Positions 50,939 to 62,450 of a stretch of DNA of 64,000 nucleotides are shown here, in pieces (position 1 is the first letter of the stretch; every line of letters begins with the position of its first letter). The notes under the pieces were generated by a model. That model was not told the DNA's origin. It saw nothing but the letters and a program-made list of their open reading frames with translations, and ran no database searches. Location of the stretch: NCBI RefSeq assembly GCF_050947875.1, contig NC_134573.1, positions 54,362,115 through 54,426,114 of the forward strand, given 5' to 3'. The translations under genes and the position numbers were made by a program. The stretch is from Dermacentor variabilis (taxonomy: Eukaryota; Arthropoda; Arachnida; Ixodida; Ixodidae).

Positions 50939-51984
50939 GCGGGGGCGTTATTGAAGATTGCAGTCTATTTCCCACAGCCTCGTTTCACAGCCTCGTTGGC
51001 GCATAGCTTGGCCGATAAGTGATGCACATGATAGCTTTCAAAATGCGGGCTTTAAGATGGGTTGGTTTTTGCCGGCCACCCCTGCTTTGGACAATGGAGT
51101 GTGCCTGGCAGTCTCGATGCTGTCGCTATCGGCCCACTCGAGAAAAGTAGCGCGGCGTGGGGCGATTTAGCCGCTCCGGCCACGAGTGATTTGTACTAAT
51201 TTTTTTCCGCTGGGACTGTACAATAAAGGCGGATATTTTTTTTTACTCTTTGCTGCGTTTTCGTGATTCGTCGTAGTGACTTCAGCGAAGAAGAAACAGA
51301 CAAGTTCTTCCGATGAAACGCACATGTATTTATCGTGCTCGCAGAATTAATGTACAACAGAAGAATGCCTGTCAAAGATGCGAGTATCGCTATTTTATTG
51401 TGTTTTGAGTGGTGATGCATGCGCAGCACCACTGCAGTAATTGCGGTAAGGCGCCCGACACGACGCGGCGCCTTCTTTTTTCTTTGTTAGAGAGGATGTT
51501 GAATGCGTCCATTCCTGCTTTTTTAGTGCGTTCGTTCACGATTATTGTCGCCAGGGCGATATCGCGTGCACAGTGGACTGTATATAATTATGGCACCTTC
51601 GCCACCTGCCGTACACTCGTAGACAAAGGTACACCCTTTGGGGTGTATATCGGCCACACAGCGATAATCATCTGCCTTGCTTGCGTTTCCTTTCTTGAAA
51701 ACGCCGCGCCAGCGACTTTCCTGTCGGGAACGCTATGTCATGCTGATAACGCCCATGGTGTTCCTTACTGCGAAGTACCGGGCTCGCAGCGTTAAAGAAA
51801 GGAAATGCGGACAAGACAGATGACGTTTACTCTTGTGTGGCAAGATACAACCCAAAAGGCGTAATCTTGTTTTAGAGTGTAGGCCCTCGCAAGAGATATA
51901 TTTGTAGAAATTTAGCACCCACAAAGAATTATCTCTCATGTGTCATTTATGCACATTAGAAAGGGGAATCAACAGCGACTGTCA
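50939..51984. other. Unassigned region with a short hairpin
   Basis: No recognised gene. Around 51540-51780 the text (ACACTCGTAGACAAAGG, GGGTGTATATCGGCCACACA, TTTCTTGAAAACGC) looks like a dispersed tick repeat. A small hairpin, TACACCC-TTTG-GGGTGTA, lies at 51630-51647. A frame at 51409-51795 (128 codons) has no family match. Confidence 0.45.
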
Positions 51985-52460
51985 TCCAAAAAAGCAAGGT
52001 GTTCGTGGGCGCAGTAGTACGACATAGGGCTTGTTTTTAGACCACACTACCTCCCGGATCGGCCCAGATTTAGAGACTGCAGTATTTCCGGGATTGGCTT
52101 GCATTTTTCGTTAAATTAGGCCAAACTTCACGTTCCCGTTTTAGGCACGCGCAGCTTCAACGAGCGCATCGAGGTTTCATTTGGGCTTTTTTGCATAAGT
52201 GCGCATCATTTCCGTTCCGTGGAAAGCTCTATACGCTAACTTCATGCGTCTTTGTGGCTCCAAGCTTCCTTTTCATGCATTTTTCCTTGTCCTGCGTGCA
52301 CTAGAAGGCCCAAGGTTGCCTAAAAGAACGATACAAAAGTGGCTAGATACCCATATCTCACAAAAACAAAGTTCATTTGAAGCCTCAAAAGAAGACTTTG
52401 CCTTCAGAAAAGGCAGAAAAAGTGGAATCACCACAAACATCAGTCTATGTTGTTCGGCGA
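51985..52460 (+). repeat. Dispersed repeat family R2, copy 2
   Basis: Relative of 42930-43380. It contains AAGCTCTATACGCTAACTTC, CCAAGCTTCC and TTTTTCCTTGTCCTGCGTG, and an open frame 52199-52483 whose start aligns with the frame in copy 1. Function unknown. Confidence 0.6.
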
Positions 52461-53464
52461 GTACAGCTTTCGGTTTCGGATGAATATGTTGCCCTGGTAC
52501 AATTCTCTAAAACAGCACCAGGAGGACGAAGGTAATTGTGTTCGCTACAGGCATTTTGCCTTCCGAAGACACGCCTCCAGTTGCCCTTCCCAGGGGCACC
52601 TATTTATAGTGGGGTTCGAAGCCTGCCACAACATTATGTACTGCGTAAGTAGACACTCTGCCACTGACGCCGTCAGGAGGGATAAACAAAGTGACTACAC
52701 GAACAATGTCGTAGGATAGGATATAGTACGTTAGGGCGATGGTTGAAGGCACCGCATACCTTTCCGTAAAAGCTTAAACGAAAGAAGAAAGAAATTCGCA
52801 AAAAGTTAAGTTAACCATTTTTGTCTACATGCAGAGAAGGGAGCTCATTAAGTGGAAGATGTTGGTGAGGAAAATTTCCTAGAAGAAAAAAACGACTTGT
52901 CCTATTGGCTAAGATAAACCAAGGGGTAGGGTGCCCGCACTGCGCCAAGTCCACCCCATAGCCAGTGAGCAGTCCTCCTGCATGAAGCAGTTCGCGAAGC
53001 CTAGCATGGCCACTCCTGAACAAATTGACATCACAGAAAATTTACTACAGGCGAAACACCTCATCCTGCTCGACAATCCACTGTCCCAGCAGAGAGGCAC
53101 TCTCCTTTCAAACCCGTCAAAAGTAGGACTTATACCTGACCTGAATAACACATATGTTTTGGCTCCAATGTATCGCGTTATTATGCGTGTAATTGTTCCT
53201 GAACTCCGCGTTGGTGTGGCTGGTCAGCGCGAACGGCTGACGGTGATTAAAAAAAAGTCAGTTTCATCCGAAAGGTGAAGAATTCGTTGCAATAGCAAAT
53301 AATCAGGCTATGTCAATAAGTAAGGTAAGTCGTTTCTTCAGCTCCATAAACAGACTTAAACATTCGCTCGCAAAGTAATTCCCGAGCACGTTGTCACGCG
53401 CACGCAGATACGCACGAACACATTGGTCGATGAACATGTACACTCGCCATCAGAATGTTGGGTG
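52461..53464. other. Unassigned region
   Basis: Two overlapping frames on opposite strands (52931-53278 plus, 52909-53151 minus) are open, but neither has a recognisable domain. The minus frame is Cys-rich without a clear pattern. No support for a real gene. Confidence 0.4.
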
Positions 53465-53975
53465 ATGAAGAGCAGCCGCAGCGGTGAGCGAATTCCCCTG
53501 TGTGCAGCCCCTCGGTTCAAGGCGAACTAGGCGCGCGAGAACGCAGCGTATACGAATCAATGAAGTATTTCGAATTACTCAGCCTTCGAGACCACCGCAA
53601 ATCGCCTCCAAGATACGACGCGCACGCGGCCCCGGACTCCGCCACCGCAGCTGGAGCAGAAAAGGAGATGCGCACTAACCTGGCCCCCTACGTCCCATCA
53701 CCTCCTAGCGCGCGCACATCTCTGCGCTCACCCCTTGGCGTGCGTGAGAATGCGGCGCGCACCTTTCCCGCATTCCTCCCTCGCGAGTCCGAGAAGGCAG
53801 GCCCCATCCAGCCGCCATGCTCGGCTCACCCTCGCAAGCTTTCGCACGCACCTACAGCGTACGGCGCGCGGCCGGGATGTTGTCGCACTTGGACTGCATA
53901 CGGAACATCACGGCAACGACGACGGCGGAAAATCACCCGGAATGTGCGTATAATTCATACTGCAACAAAAGTGGG
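53465..53975 (+). repeat. Dispersed repeat family R1, copy 2
   Basis: Matches 39945-40420. It shares GCGTATACGAA, CGCAAATCGCCTCCAAGATA, TACAGCGTACGGCGCGCGG, CTTGGACTGCATACGGAACA and a TATAATTCATACTGCAAC end. The open frame 53500-54405 passes through it and continues beyond. Its composition (Arg/Pro/Ala) follows the repeat's GC content and shows no domain, so I do not call it a gene. Confidence 0.6.
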
Positions 53976-56900
53976 TGAACTAGTACAAGCTTTTTCTTGT
54001 GCCAAATTCTGGCGTTATTCTGTTTCCTATTGTCTCTTACCTCCGCGTCAGCGCACCTGGAGGACGAATACCTGCTTCCATGGCCACAAAGTGATCAATT
54101 TTTGCAGAAATGTCACTGCACTCAGACTCAAAGGCAAAAGGTTGCGTCGGTACGTTAGCTATTGGGATGTCCATGTATTTGGAAGCAGCACAAGGTGCTT
54201 CTTCGGAACATTCCAATCTTCATTTTTCAGATCCGTTGTGCTAAAGCGGACAGTCAAGCGAACGAACAATATGCCAGAGTGCATGTTAAACCAATTATTG
54301 TCTGAGGAATCGGTTGCAGAAACGGTAGCTCTAAAGGAAATAATACTGTTCGTCAGATTACTACAATGCATCTGTTCTGCGCCCACGATTGCGTGTTTAC
54401 TGTAAGAGTGTGGGCCTCCAAAAAGGACATCCTCGTTGACTGGCTTCTTATGCTAGGGCCCAGAGAGGACTAGCACATAAAGTACGTTTCCGTTACAATG
54501 AACTCGAAGGGTTTGCGAAAATTTGTTCGGCTCATGAAATGTACGTACCAAAAAGAAGACATCGGCAAACCTAAAAGCGCGCAATTTCTAGTGCTCCCTA
54601 AATATCCGAAAAAATAAATAAAACAATAAAACCAATCGGGGTGTTTAAAGAGAGGTATTTTTTGTGTTTGACATGATACACAGTGTTGCGCGTTATGTAT
54701 AGTTACTAAAGCTGCTGAGCAATTTTCTGCTTTCCGGCCCTGCTCGAATCTGTGCGCTACAACAAACGCTTACATTTCGCCTAACTCACTCGAAAAAAAA
54801 AACTGCCCTGGCGGTGCGAGGATAAGAACGCGTCTTCTGGACATTACAAGCAGCGTCCTCCATGAAGGTAGTTCCCGTGGCCACTGGGCACTGCCCTTAC
54901 CTGCCTGCAGGAGCACACCGATGGTACATCGTTTGACGACAGAGCCTGCTGCCAGAGGTGGTGTCTACAACAAGGATTAGCCATGTTTAACCTCCAATTT
55001 ATCTTTAGGCTTGCTATCTAGAAATGTCTCTTTAGAAAAAAAAGTGTTCCGTCTAAAAAAAAGGGAACAGAATCTGCGCTCCGTACGCAATGAAATGACA
55101 TGCGCTTCCTTAAATACAGCAGTGAACATTAAGTAGGCCTCTCCTACGATAGGACGCCACGATACTAACCTTGTTTCGTGACCCCAAAGATATGCTTTGC
55201 CAAGGGAGGAACCTTTTTTAAGTTTTCTGCCAAAAGTACAGTCAATAATGACTTAGTGGCCTTGAAGCATTGTCTAGTAGTTTTTATTTGCTTCATCAAC
55301 TGCATACTGCTTCTTACTGAGATGGTTGCAAAAACAATTCCTTTTAGTACACCCGTGTGACCTTAGAGGTGGTTTGCTAATTTGTGATGACAAAGGTGCA
55401 TTCACTGACATTGCCTTACAAGGTGGTTCCTCTTACGCTACAGGCACGAAGGCGCTGATGCATTACTTGTCTGTTTCGTTTAAAATGAATGAAAACTGAC
55501 CGTTAACAGGGCGGCAGTACTGGCAGGAATATTGTGTTTTGTCAATGAAGTTCCCCATAATGAGCGCCACTGCGTTATCCCTACAATTTACTCCATTTTT
55601 ACACACGCCTACAACCGGAAACGTATATATCATAAAGAATCTCCAAACATCCCTAAATTTTGTTTGGCCCTGAAGTTTATCGGCGCCACCTTATAAGGAG
55701 AGAAACGTCTTTAGACTCCTACAGCATGCAGTCACTAGGTGTCGGCTGAGTCAGGCCCATTGAAGTGGTCTTGCGTAGAGAGACTTGTGTACATTTCTTC
55801 TCTAGAATTTGTTAAATGGGAATTTTATTCTTATATGGGAAGCTCTCAGGAAAGTCACGTCAAATCATGTGGGGTTTTTTGTGTGACCTTAAAAATGTAT
55901 TTTCCGCTTGAAAATCCGACAAACTATTGCTGCAGCCCTAAACTAGACCTTAAAATGCCTATAATTCCAAAGAGAAATTGTGAACATATACGCAAAAGTG
56001 TATAATAAATAATAAAACTTACAGCAAAACTTAATGTCTTGGTTTTGTGCAGAATGCGAAGCGCGAGTGCACACTTAAGAGTTAGGAAATAGAAAATATG
56101 CATTATCTATGAAATAAAGGTTCATTTAAGGTGGATCACGTGACGATACGACAATTTGGATGTCCTTTGTCCTCTGGAAATGAAGGCCACATCACCCGCA
56201 ACAAAAGTTCGAAGTTTAACGCTCTGAAGGCGCAGCGACCGAGCAATTAGTGCGCGCTCATTGGCGCAATGATTGGACACCGCGTGCCCTTCATCACTCT
56301 GCTCGGCTGCTCCTGCTCTCAGACTGCAGTCATGCTTCGACCGAACTATGTTGGTGTTGCTTTTATGACATGAGCCAGAGAATTCAGGTATTGGTAGCGC
56401 TAACCAAATCTAACTGAAGAAGAGAAGCAAGAACGCAAAAACCCAAATAAAGAGCCACTAACGATTCGCACCATGGTGATGCCCCTTGAGGCAGCTTCGC
56501 TCGTAATTTTAATCAAGACACCGCTCTGTCATTGCGAAACATTGCAGGATGGGTCATCACATACAATCGCACAGTGTACAAAATCAAGCTCATGGATCAT
56601 TGTAAGCTAGCATGTAACATATTTTGGGGAATTCATTTTAAAAATGCAGAAATAATAACAAAGAAACTTCGCTAAAGCATGTAACAATAGAAAATTAAGA
56701 AATTATACGCAAACCAGCGGCTTACTTGGCGATACATTTACTAACTAATTGTTGGTTAAACAGCCTGTGAAACCAAGACCTTCAACAGTGCAATACATGT
56801 ACCCTAAGCAAGTACACAATATGATAAGTGTGGAAATTAGTTCACAAATTTTTAGACATCCCAGAAAGTGAACACATGTAACATATTTTGACATTTCATT

Positions 56901-59265
56901 CGCAAACTATTCACTCGATATTATACGAAGAGATCCATCAATTTTGGGAAAACATTTCAGTCGTATAAAATCAATAAATGCGATCCATCTTTCAATTTCA
57001 GGTAGTTTCCTCCTTTTGTGTGCAAAAACCAAAGTGACTGTCTTCATCATAGGACTTCCCTTTCAGACATCACGAGTCCAAGCGTGCTGTTTTCGTCGAT
57101 GTACCGCTTCAGAACATGCGTTCTTTCTTCTGGTGAAATTAACGAAACATTTCTCGCAATATTGCGTAGATATGCGCACTAATTAAAGTAATAAAATACA
57201 TTTTATACCGCTTCAGTGTCTTTAGTGGCACTTAACAAAGCGACGGGGAAGATTTTACAATCATTACGCAGCAAGTTGGGGCCCTTTCAGCATGACCTTC
57301 TTGGAACATTGCAAAAAGCAATTACCTGACAACATCTACTGTCACTAATTGCAATAGCAACACTCTTATTTCAGATCATATTCGCATATAATCACGAAAA
57401 CCGAAAACCTGCGGCTCTTCCTACCAGCATTCCCATGCCGTTGAAACAGCGTAAAACTTCGGTAATCCCTAATCGTGTCAGAATGCCTACGTTTCATTAG
57501 GACTAAATATCAGAAGATAGTGAACGATGTAGCAATTCAGACATCCAAACTACGACTAAAAACTAAACTAAGCTCGAAAAACGTGAACGGCACATAGTTA
57601 ACCTAGCAACATTAAAGGCTGCACGCTATGGAAGAGTAAGTAGCCGTAATTGTTCAGTATACATAACAATGCAACCCTACGTGGCGCCAAGTTTGCTTCA
57701 GGAGAGGCAGCAACAACATCACTGATATCGGGATACATTCAACCACATTTATGCGAGGGCAATGCCCCTGACTGGATGTGGGCGGGTTGGGTAGCGTCGT
57801 GATGTTGCGAAAATAAAAAAAAAGCGTCCGCGCTAAGTAAGGTCGGCACACGAGAAGGAGACAACACAAAAGGGTGAACAAGACAGCACTGGCGCCAAAT
57901 TGGTTTCGAAGGCCTGGATTGTGCGGGCGTCTGGTGGCCGACGTTGATGGCCACGCGGGCTGCGGACGTCACTCTACCACGCTCATCACGCTTGTGGCGC
58001 CTCCCCCGCCTCCCGTTGGCCTGGCCATGTCCCTCCTCATCGCTTCGTCCCTACGGTTCAAGAACCCGACGTACGAGAACAGGCTGCACAGAAGCTGAGC
58101 CTGCAGGAAACACGCGAGATGACCGGCCAGGTGGAATTTCCACAACTGAGCCCCGCCTGTTTCTTGGACACAAACAGCGTTTTTGAGATCACGCTAAACG
58201 CGAGTCAATAATCTCGTTTGCTTTTCTGCGCACAGCGCAAACAAAGAGGAGACACGAAGACGTGCGCATGCCCAAAGCGCTTTGGCTCTGCCAACTCACC
58301 CAACTCGTTGAAGCCTCCCGCCTAGCATCCTCTGCATTTCCTTCGAACGCGTCGCGCCGTTAATCGTGCTTTCTTTCGCACTTCCATTAACACGCTCTCC
58401 AAGTCTGTCTGTCATCAACCATGCCTGCCTCTATGGGTTAGCAGTATTTGGACGCGTTTCCAGATTGAATGCGTTGAATACTTGGCTGTTTTCGTTTCTG
58501 AGAAGCACCGCATTTTTTCTTGCATTAGCATTAGGAGTGTCAAAGTGGAAAAAAATGCATGTGTCTATATACGGTGCTGATCGTCTTTAAGTATTACGGA
58601 ATTTAAAAAAAATGCCTTTGGCAGATAGCACAATTCTTCCACTTAAGCTGCATTATTCCAATAAACGGACATACACATGGAAAGACTGAACCACTGAGCC
58701 GCTGAACAAATGAGCCGCTTCTAACTCCAAGTCACCTGCATTTACAAAGAAGCTTCGCGCGCTTTGTCTATCGCGCCAAGACCTTAATATGTTACTTCAA
58801 TGTTGTTGCCAGCAAATTTTTACTGGAACGGTATTGCTGACAATGCTACTAACATTCCTCAACATGCTAGATTTTCAAACGCCATATCCGCCTCCTGTCT
58901 TTAACCATTACCTTTATTAGTACACTGTGCACAATGCCCTGTAGTGTACAGATATATGTGTTTCAATCAAAATGAGAGTGTATGCAGGGTGAGCATTTTT
59001 AAGTTATTCGGAATTTTTAATGAGCGCCTGTTACAGATAACCTACGTGTTGTCCTTGACATGGATTGACATTACCGCCACGAGAAATCGAAACACATATT
59101 CAACTAATTAACAGTAATTGAACAATTAAAATCTTACATTCCTTTACGGCACATATTGCAATTTAAGAATTGCAGCCGGTGAGTTTTCAAGACGTACCTA
59201 CTCGAAATGAATTTCCCGGATTACGCCAGTTTCTGCAACATGGAATTGTTAAAACTTTCTTAAAC
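53976..59265. other. Long AT-rich unassigned region
   Basis: 5.3 kb with no recognised protein, RNA gene or complete element. Minor points: a diverged direct repeat (58588-58640 with 58998-59050, sharing TTAAGT...CGGAATTT and a CAGATA word). A 57874-58098 frame ends in FKNPTYENRL, which looks like an NPxY signal but lacks other support. It could be intron or intergenic DNA. Confidence 0.5.
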
Positions 59266-59743
59266 TTAAAGGGACACTAAAGGTTACCATGAAGTCAAGT
59301 TAAAGTGATAAAGCAATGCTCCAGAATGTCTAAGGCGTCAATCTAATCGCCAATAGAGCTTTAGTAACCGATAAATTGAGGTAAATGCCTGACACGATTT
59401 GAGAACCCCCAGCGACATACCGGTACTAGACCGATGACGAAGGCACTCCTCATCATAATTTATCTCACTAGTACTCAACTACTCCTATTAAAAAAAAATC
59501 ATTTCATTAGGTTATAAGACGGAAGAAAATGCTACTTGTCTATTTCTATCTGATTACAAGAAAAAATAACATTTTGACGTTACCCTTCAGTAGTATGGGT
59601 GGTCGAAAGTTCTCGTTTTCGCTCGACTTTGCGCGCTCGACTATGCCCCGCGCGCGCTTTGGAGTTTCAGTTGTTTTGTTATCGCGTCGTGCTGCGCTGG
59701 TTCTGCTGGCTCGCGAAAGTTGCGTTTGGAACAAGCAGCGAGA

Positions 59744-60088
59744 ATGCCACGTCCATTTGATGTCGTGGGATGCACGAACGGTCCGCGGAACTTGGCCAAG
59801 GGCAGTTGCAGCGGCGAATCCAACGTTGCTTATCATTGTGTGCCAACGAGTGAACCTCTGAGTTCGATGTGGTTAAGTGCCGTACCTCAGCCACAGCGCG
59901 TTGGCAAAGAGTCGAAAAATCGCATAGTGTGCTCGCTGCACTTTCGCCCAAAGGATTACGAGTTGAACGCCGACTTACTGAAGTCGTGTGGAGTGCCTTT
60001 CAAAGCAATGTTTTCCGGTAGCGATGTTCCGTCAGTCTTGCCTGCATTCACCGAAGCGCAAGAACAACTGCAGGTCGAAGACGAGGCG
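59744..60088 (+). CDS. THAP-domain first exon
   Basis: 115 codons from ATG 59744 to a splice-donor-like GCG|GTGAGT at 60088/60089. It encodes a THAP zinc finger: VVGCTNGPRN, YHCVPTSEPLSSMWLSA (with the invariant Trp), KNRIVCSLHFRPKDYE (the C-x2-H pair) and DVPSVLP in the AVPTIF position. The first Cys ligand, expected five residues in, is Phe (TTT; TGT would be one base away), so zinc binding is probably lost. THAP domains bind DNA in transposases such as P and Kolobok. The reading frame runs on past the donor for 22 codons, which I regard as intron. Confidence 0.75.
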
Positions 60089-60159
60089 GTGAGTGCAGCA
60101 TTTGGCTTTCACGAAGGAAAAGCTACAAATATATACGAATATGTACAGGCATGACATAC

Positions 60160-60472
60160 AGTTGCCGTCGTAGAAGTACGCAACGACGCCGGCAGTGCGA
60201 GCCCTCAGCAGCAGGTCACGTTCATCAGTGCTTAAAACACTGAAGTCGAGCCCAGCATCGCGAGCCAATATGTCGTTGTCGGGGTCGTTCATTGCAACGA
60301 GCGTCAAATTTGGCGTCATAAAATAAAGAACCAGCTTATCGTCGCGCGCTTTCGCTTCCGCTAGCCACCATAGTTCCGCTTTCGCGCTGCTGTCGGCTCT
60401 GTTTTGGCTCTTTTTCTGGCCGCGCGTTTGTCTTTTGCGCAGAAAAGCCGTAGCGCTTTCTCCGGGCCCCAT
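60160..60472 (-). CDS. Unknown exon converging on the THAP exon
   Basis: Minus strand, 104 codons from ATG at 60472 to a donor-like AACT|GTATGT at 60160/60159. An upstream in-frame ATG at 60520 is also possible. Basic N-terminus (FLRKRQTRGQKKSQNRA), then a mixed segment (ARDDKLVLYFMTPNLTLVAM, DILARDAGLDFSVL) and ERDLLLRARTAGVVAYF. I do not recognise the family. Position inside a TTAA transposon and head-on to the THAP exon suggest a second element-encoded protein. Beyond the donor the open frame continues as low-complexity text. Confidence 0.5.
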
Positions 60473-60699
60473 TTTAATCACCGACAGCGCAACATCACTG
60501 TGAGACCATGACGTCACCACTCCTCGATCGGAGGGCGGGCGATTTGAACTGCGCTAGAGGTACGCGGATGCTTCAGAACGCGTTTTCTCTTAAAATAAGT
60601 CTCTTCGCATGAAACAAGCGTTTCGAGGTTTCCGGGATGGTATTTCAACAGTCCACGTTGACTTAATATGATACTTTAGTGTCCCTTTAAGCATCGCCT

Positions 60700-61522
<823 letters not shown>

Positions 61523-61525
<3 letters not shown>

Positions 61526-62207
61526 CGCGCGCGGCGCACAAGCGTGAAAATGACGGCTACTGCGCCAGCCGAGTGATGGTGTTCTGCTCCGGACCAGCCT
61601 CCGTTGCACATCTCTCCTCGGAGACGCACGATGTGTGTCCAGTGACCTCCTAAATAACACTCTGCACTGAGTTGAACAAGGCTTACATTTTCGATCCAAG
61701 ACCTCAAAGAGCTGCGATGTAATGCTAGCGCACTTCTCTCGCGTTTATTGCAAATCGCCACTGAATTTTTTGTTCTGTATGTAAATCTTGCTCCTTCTCA
61801 ATGCACAGAACAAAACAATATGGACTTTCATTTAGAGTCCCTTCCGTCTTTAAACATTTCGAACGCCAGCAAGCGAATTTCAGCACGAGTGAGTGAATAT
61901 GACTTAAGCAAGATGTTTCTCTCTTCGGTCTCTATTCAAGCGCACTGCGCTTTCTGTCATGACATTAGATGTGTCATTACTGCCCCTTCATTATATGTGC
62001 ACCCACTCACCCCATGTGACAGCACGTTATTCATATGCCGTTTGCGACTAAGAAGTAAGCAGGTTGTTTCAAAAGGGCGGCGCAATCGTCACTGTCCGGG
62101 TTAGTGAGATTACTTCACATGTTGGTAAGAGCCATTTCAAGCGTATTTTCGCGAACTTGTCGCTCCAAAACAATGGCAAATATTAGGACCCACGACCACA
62201 ATAAGTA
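61523..62207. other. Unassigned region
   Basis: No recognised feature. The 61748-62104 open frame has no domain. Confidence 0.45.
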
Positions 62208-62450
62208 CCCTAACAATGGTTGTGGCTTCGAAGCGAAAACATTACTGAACATAAATTCTTCAACGGTACTGCAGGCCGGCGCATTGCCTAATCTGGTAGT
62301 GGCCGTTAATACTACAATAGGTGTTCTAACAATGGTTGGTGTCCTAACAATGGTTGCTGCTTCGAAGCGACAAGATCACTGAACACACTTTCTTCGAAGG
62401 CATTGCAGGCCGGCACATTACCTAATTGACAGTGACCGTTAATAGCCATA
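62208..62450 (+). repeat. Tandem duplication, 134-bp period
   Basis: CCTAACAATGGTTGTGGCTT (about 62209) recurs as CCTAACAATGGTTGCTGCTT (about 62343). Matching words follow in both: TCGAAGCGA, CACTGAACA/TACTGAACA, TTCTTC, GCAGGCCGGC, ACCTAAT/GCCTAAT and GACCGTTAATA/GGCCGTTAATA. A third short piece, TAACAATGGTTGG, lies at about 62327. Confidence 0.8.

Larger units (their letters stand above)
59270..60686 (+). mobile_element. Kolobok/T2-like DNA transposon, deletion derivative
   Basis: 1417 bp between TTAA at 59266-59269 and at 60687-60690. Terminal inverted repeats share AGGGACACTAAAG exactly and then a looser TACCATGAAGTCAA/TATCATATTAAGTCAA. TTAAAGGRR termini with TTAA targets are the hallmark of T2 MITE/Kolobok elements, and THAP domains occur in Kolobok proteins. 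Two exons face each other: a THAP exon from the left and an unknown exon from the right. Only 71 bases separate their splice donors. The middle has probably been deleted. Confidence 0.82.

Noticed and set aside
52909..53278. Opposed open frames of 80 and 115 codons
   Set aside because: No domain, no splice or promoter evidence, and each is the shadow of the other.
53500..54405. A 301-codon open frame
   Set aside because: It runs through dispersed repeat R1 and unrelated flanking DNA, has no domain, and its bias follows GC content.
57874..58098. A 74-codon frame ending FKNPTYENRL, resembling a receptor tail with an NPxY signal
   Set aside because: Only a short motif; no signal peptide, no clear membrane segment, and no splice-acceptor context that I can defend.
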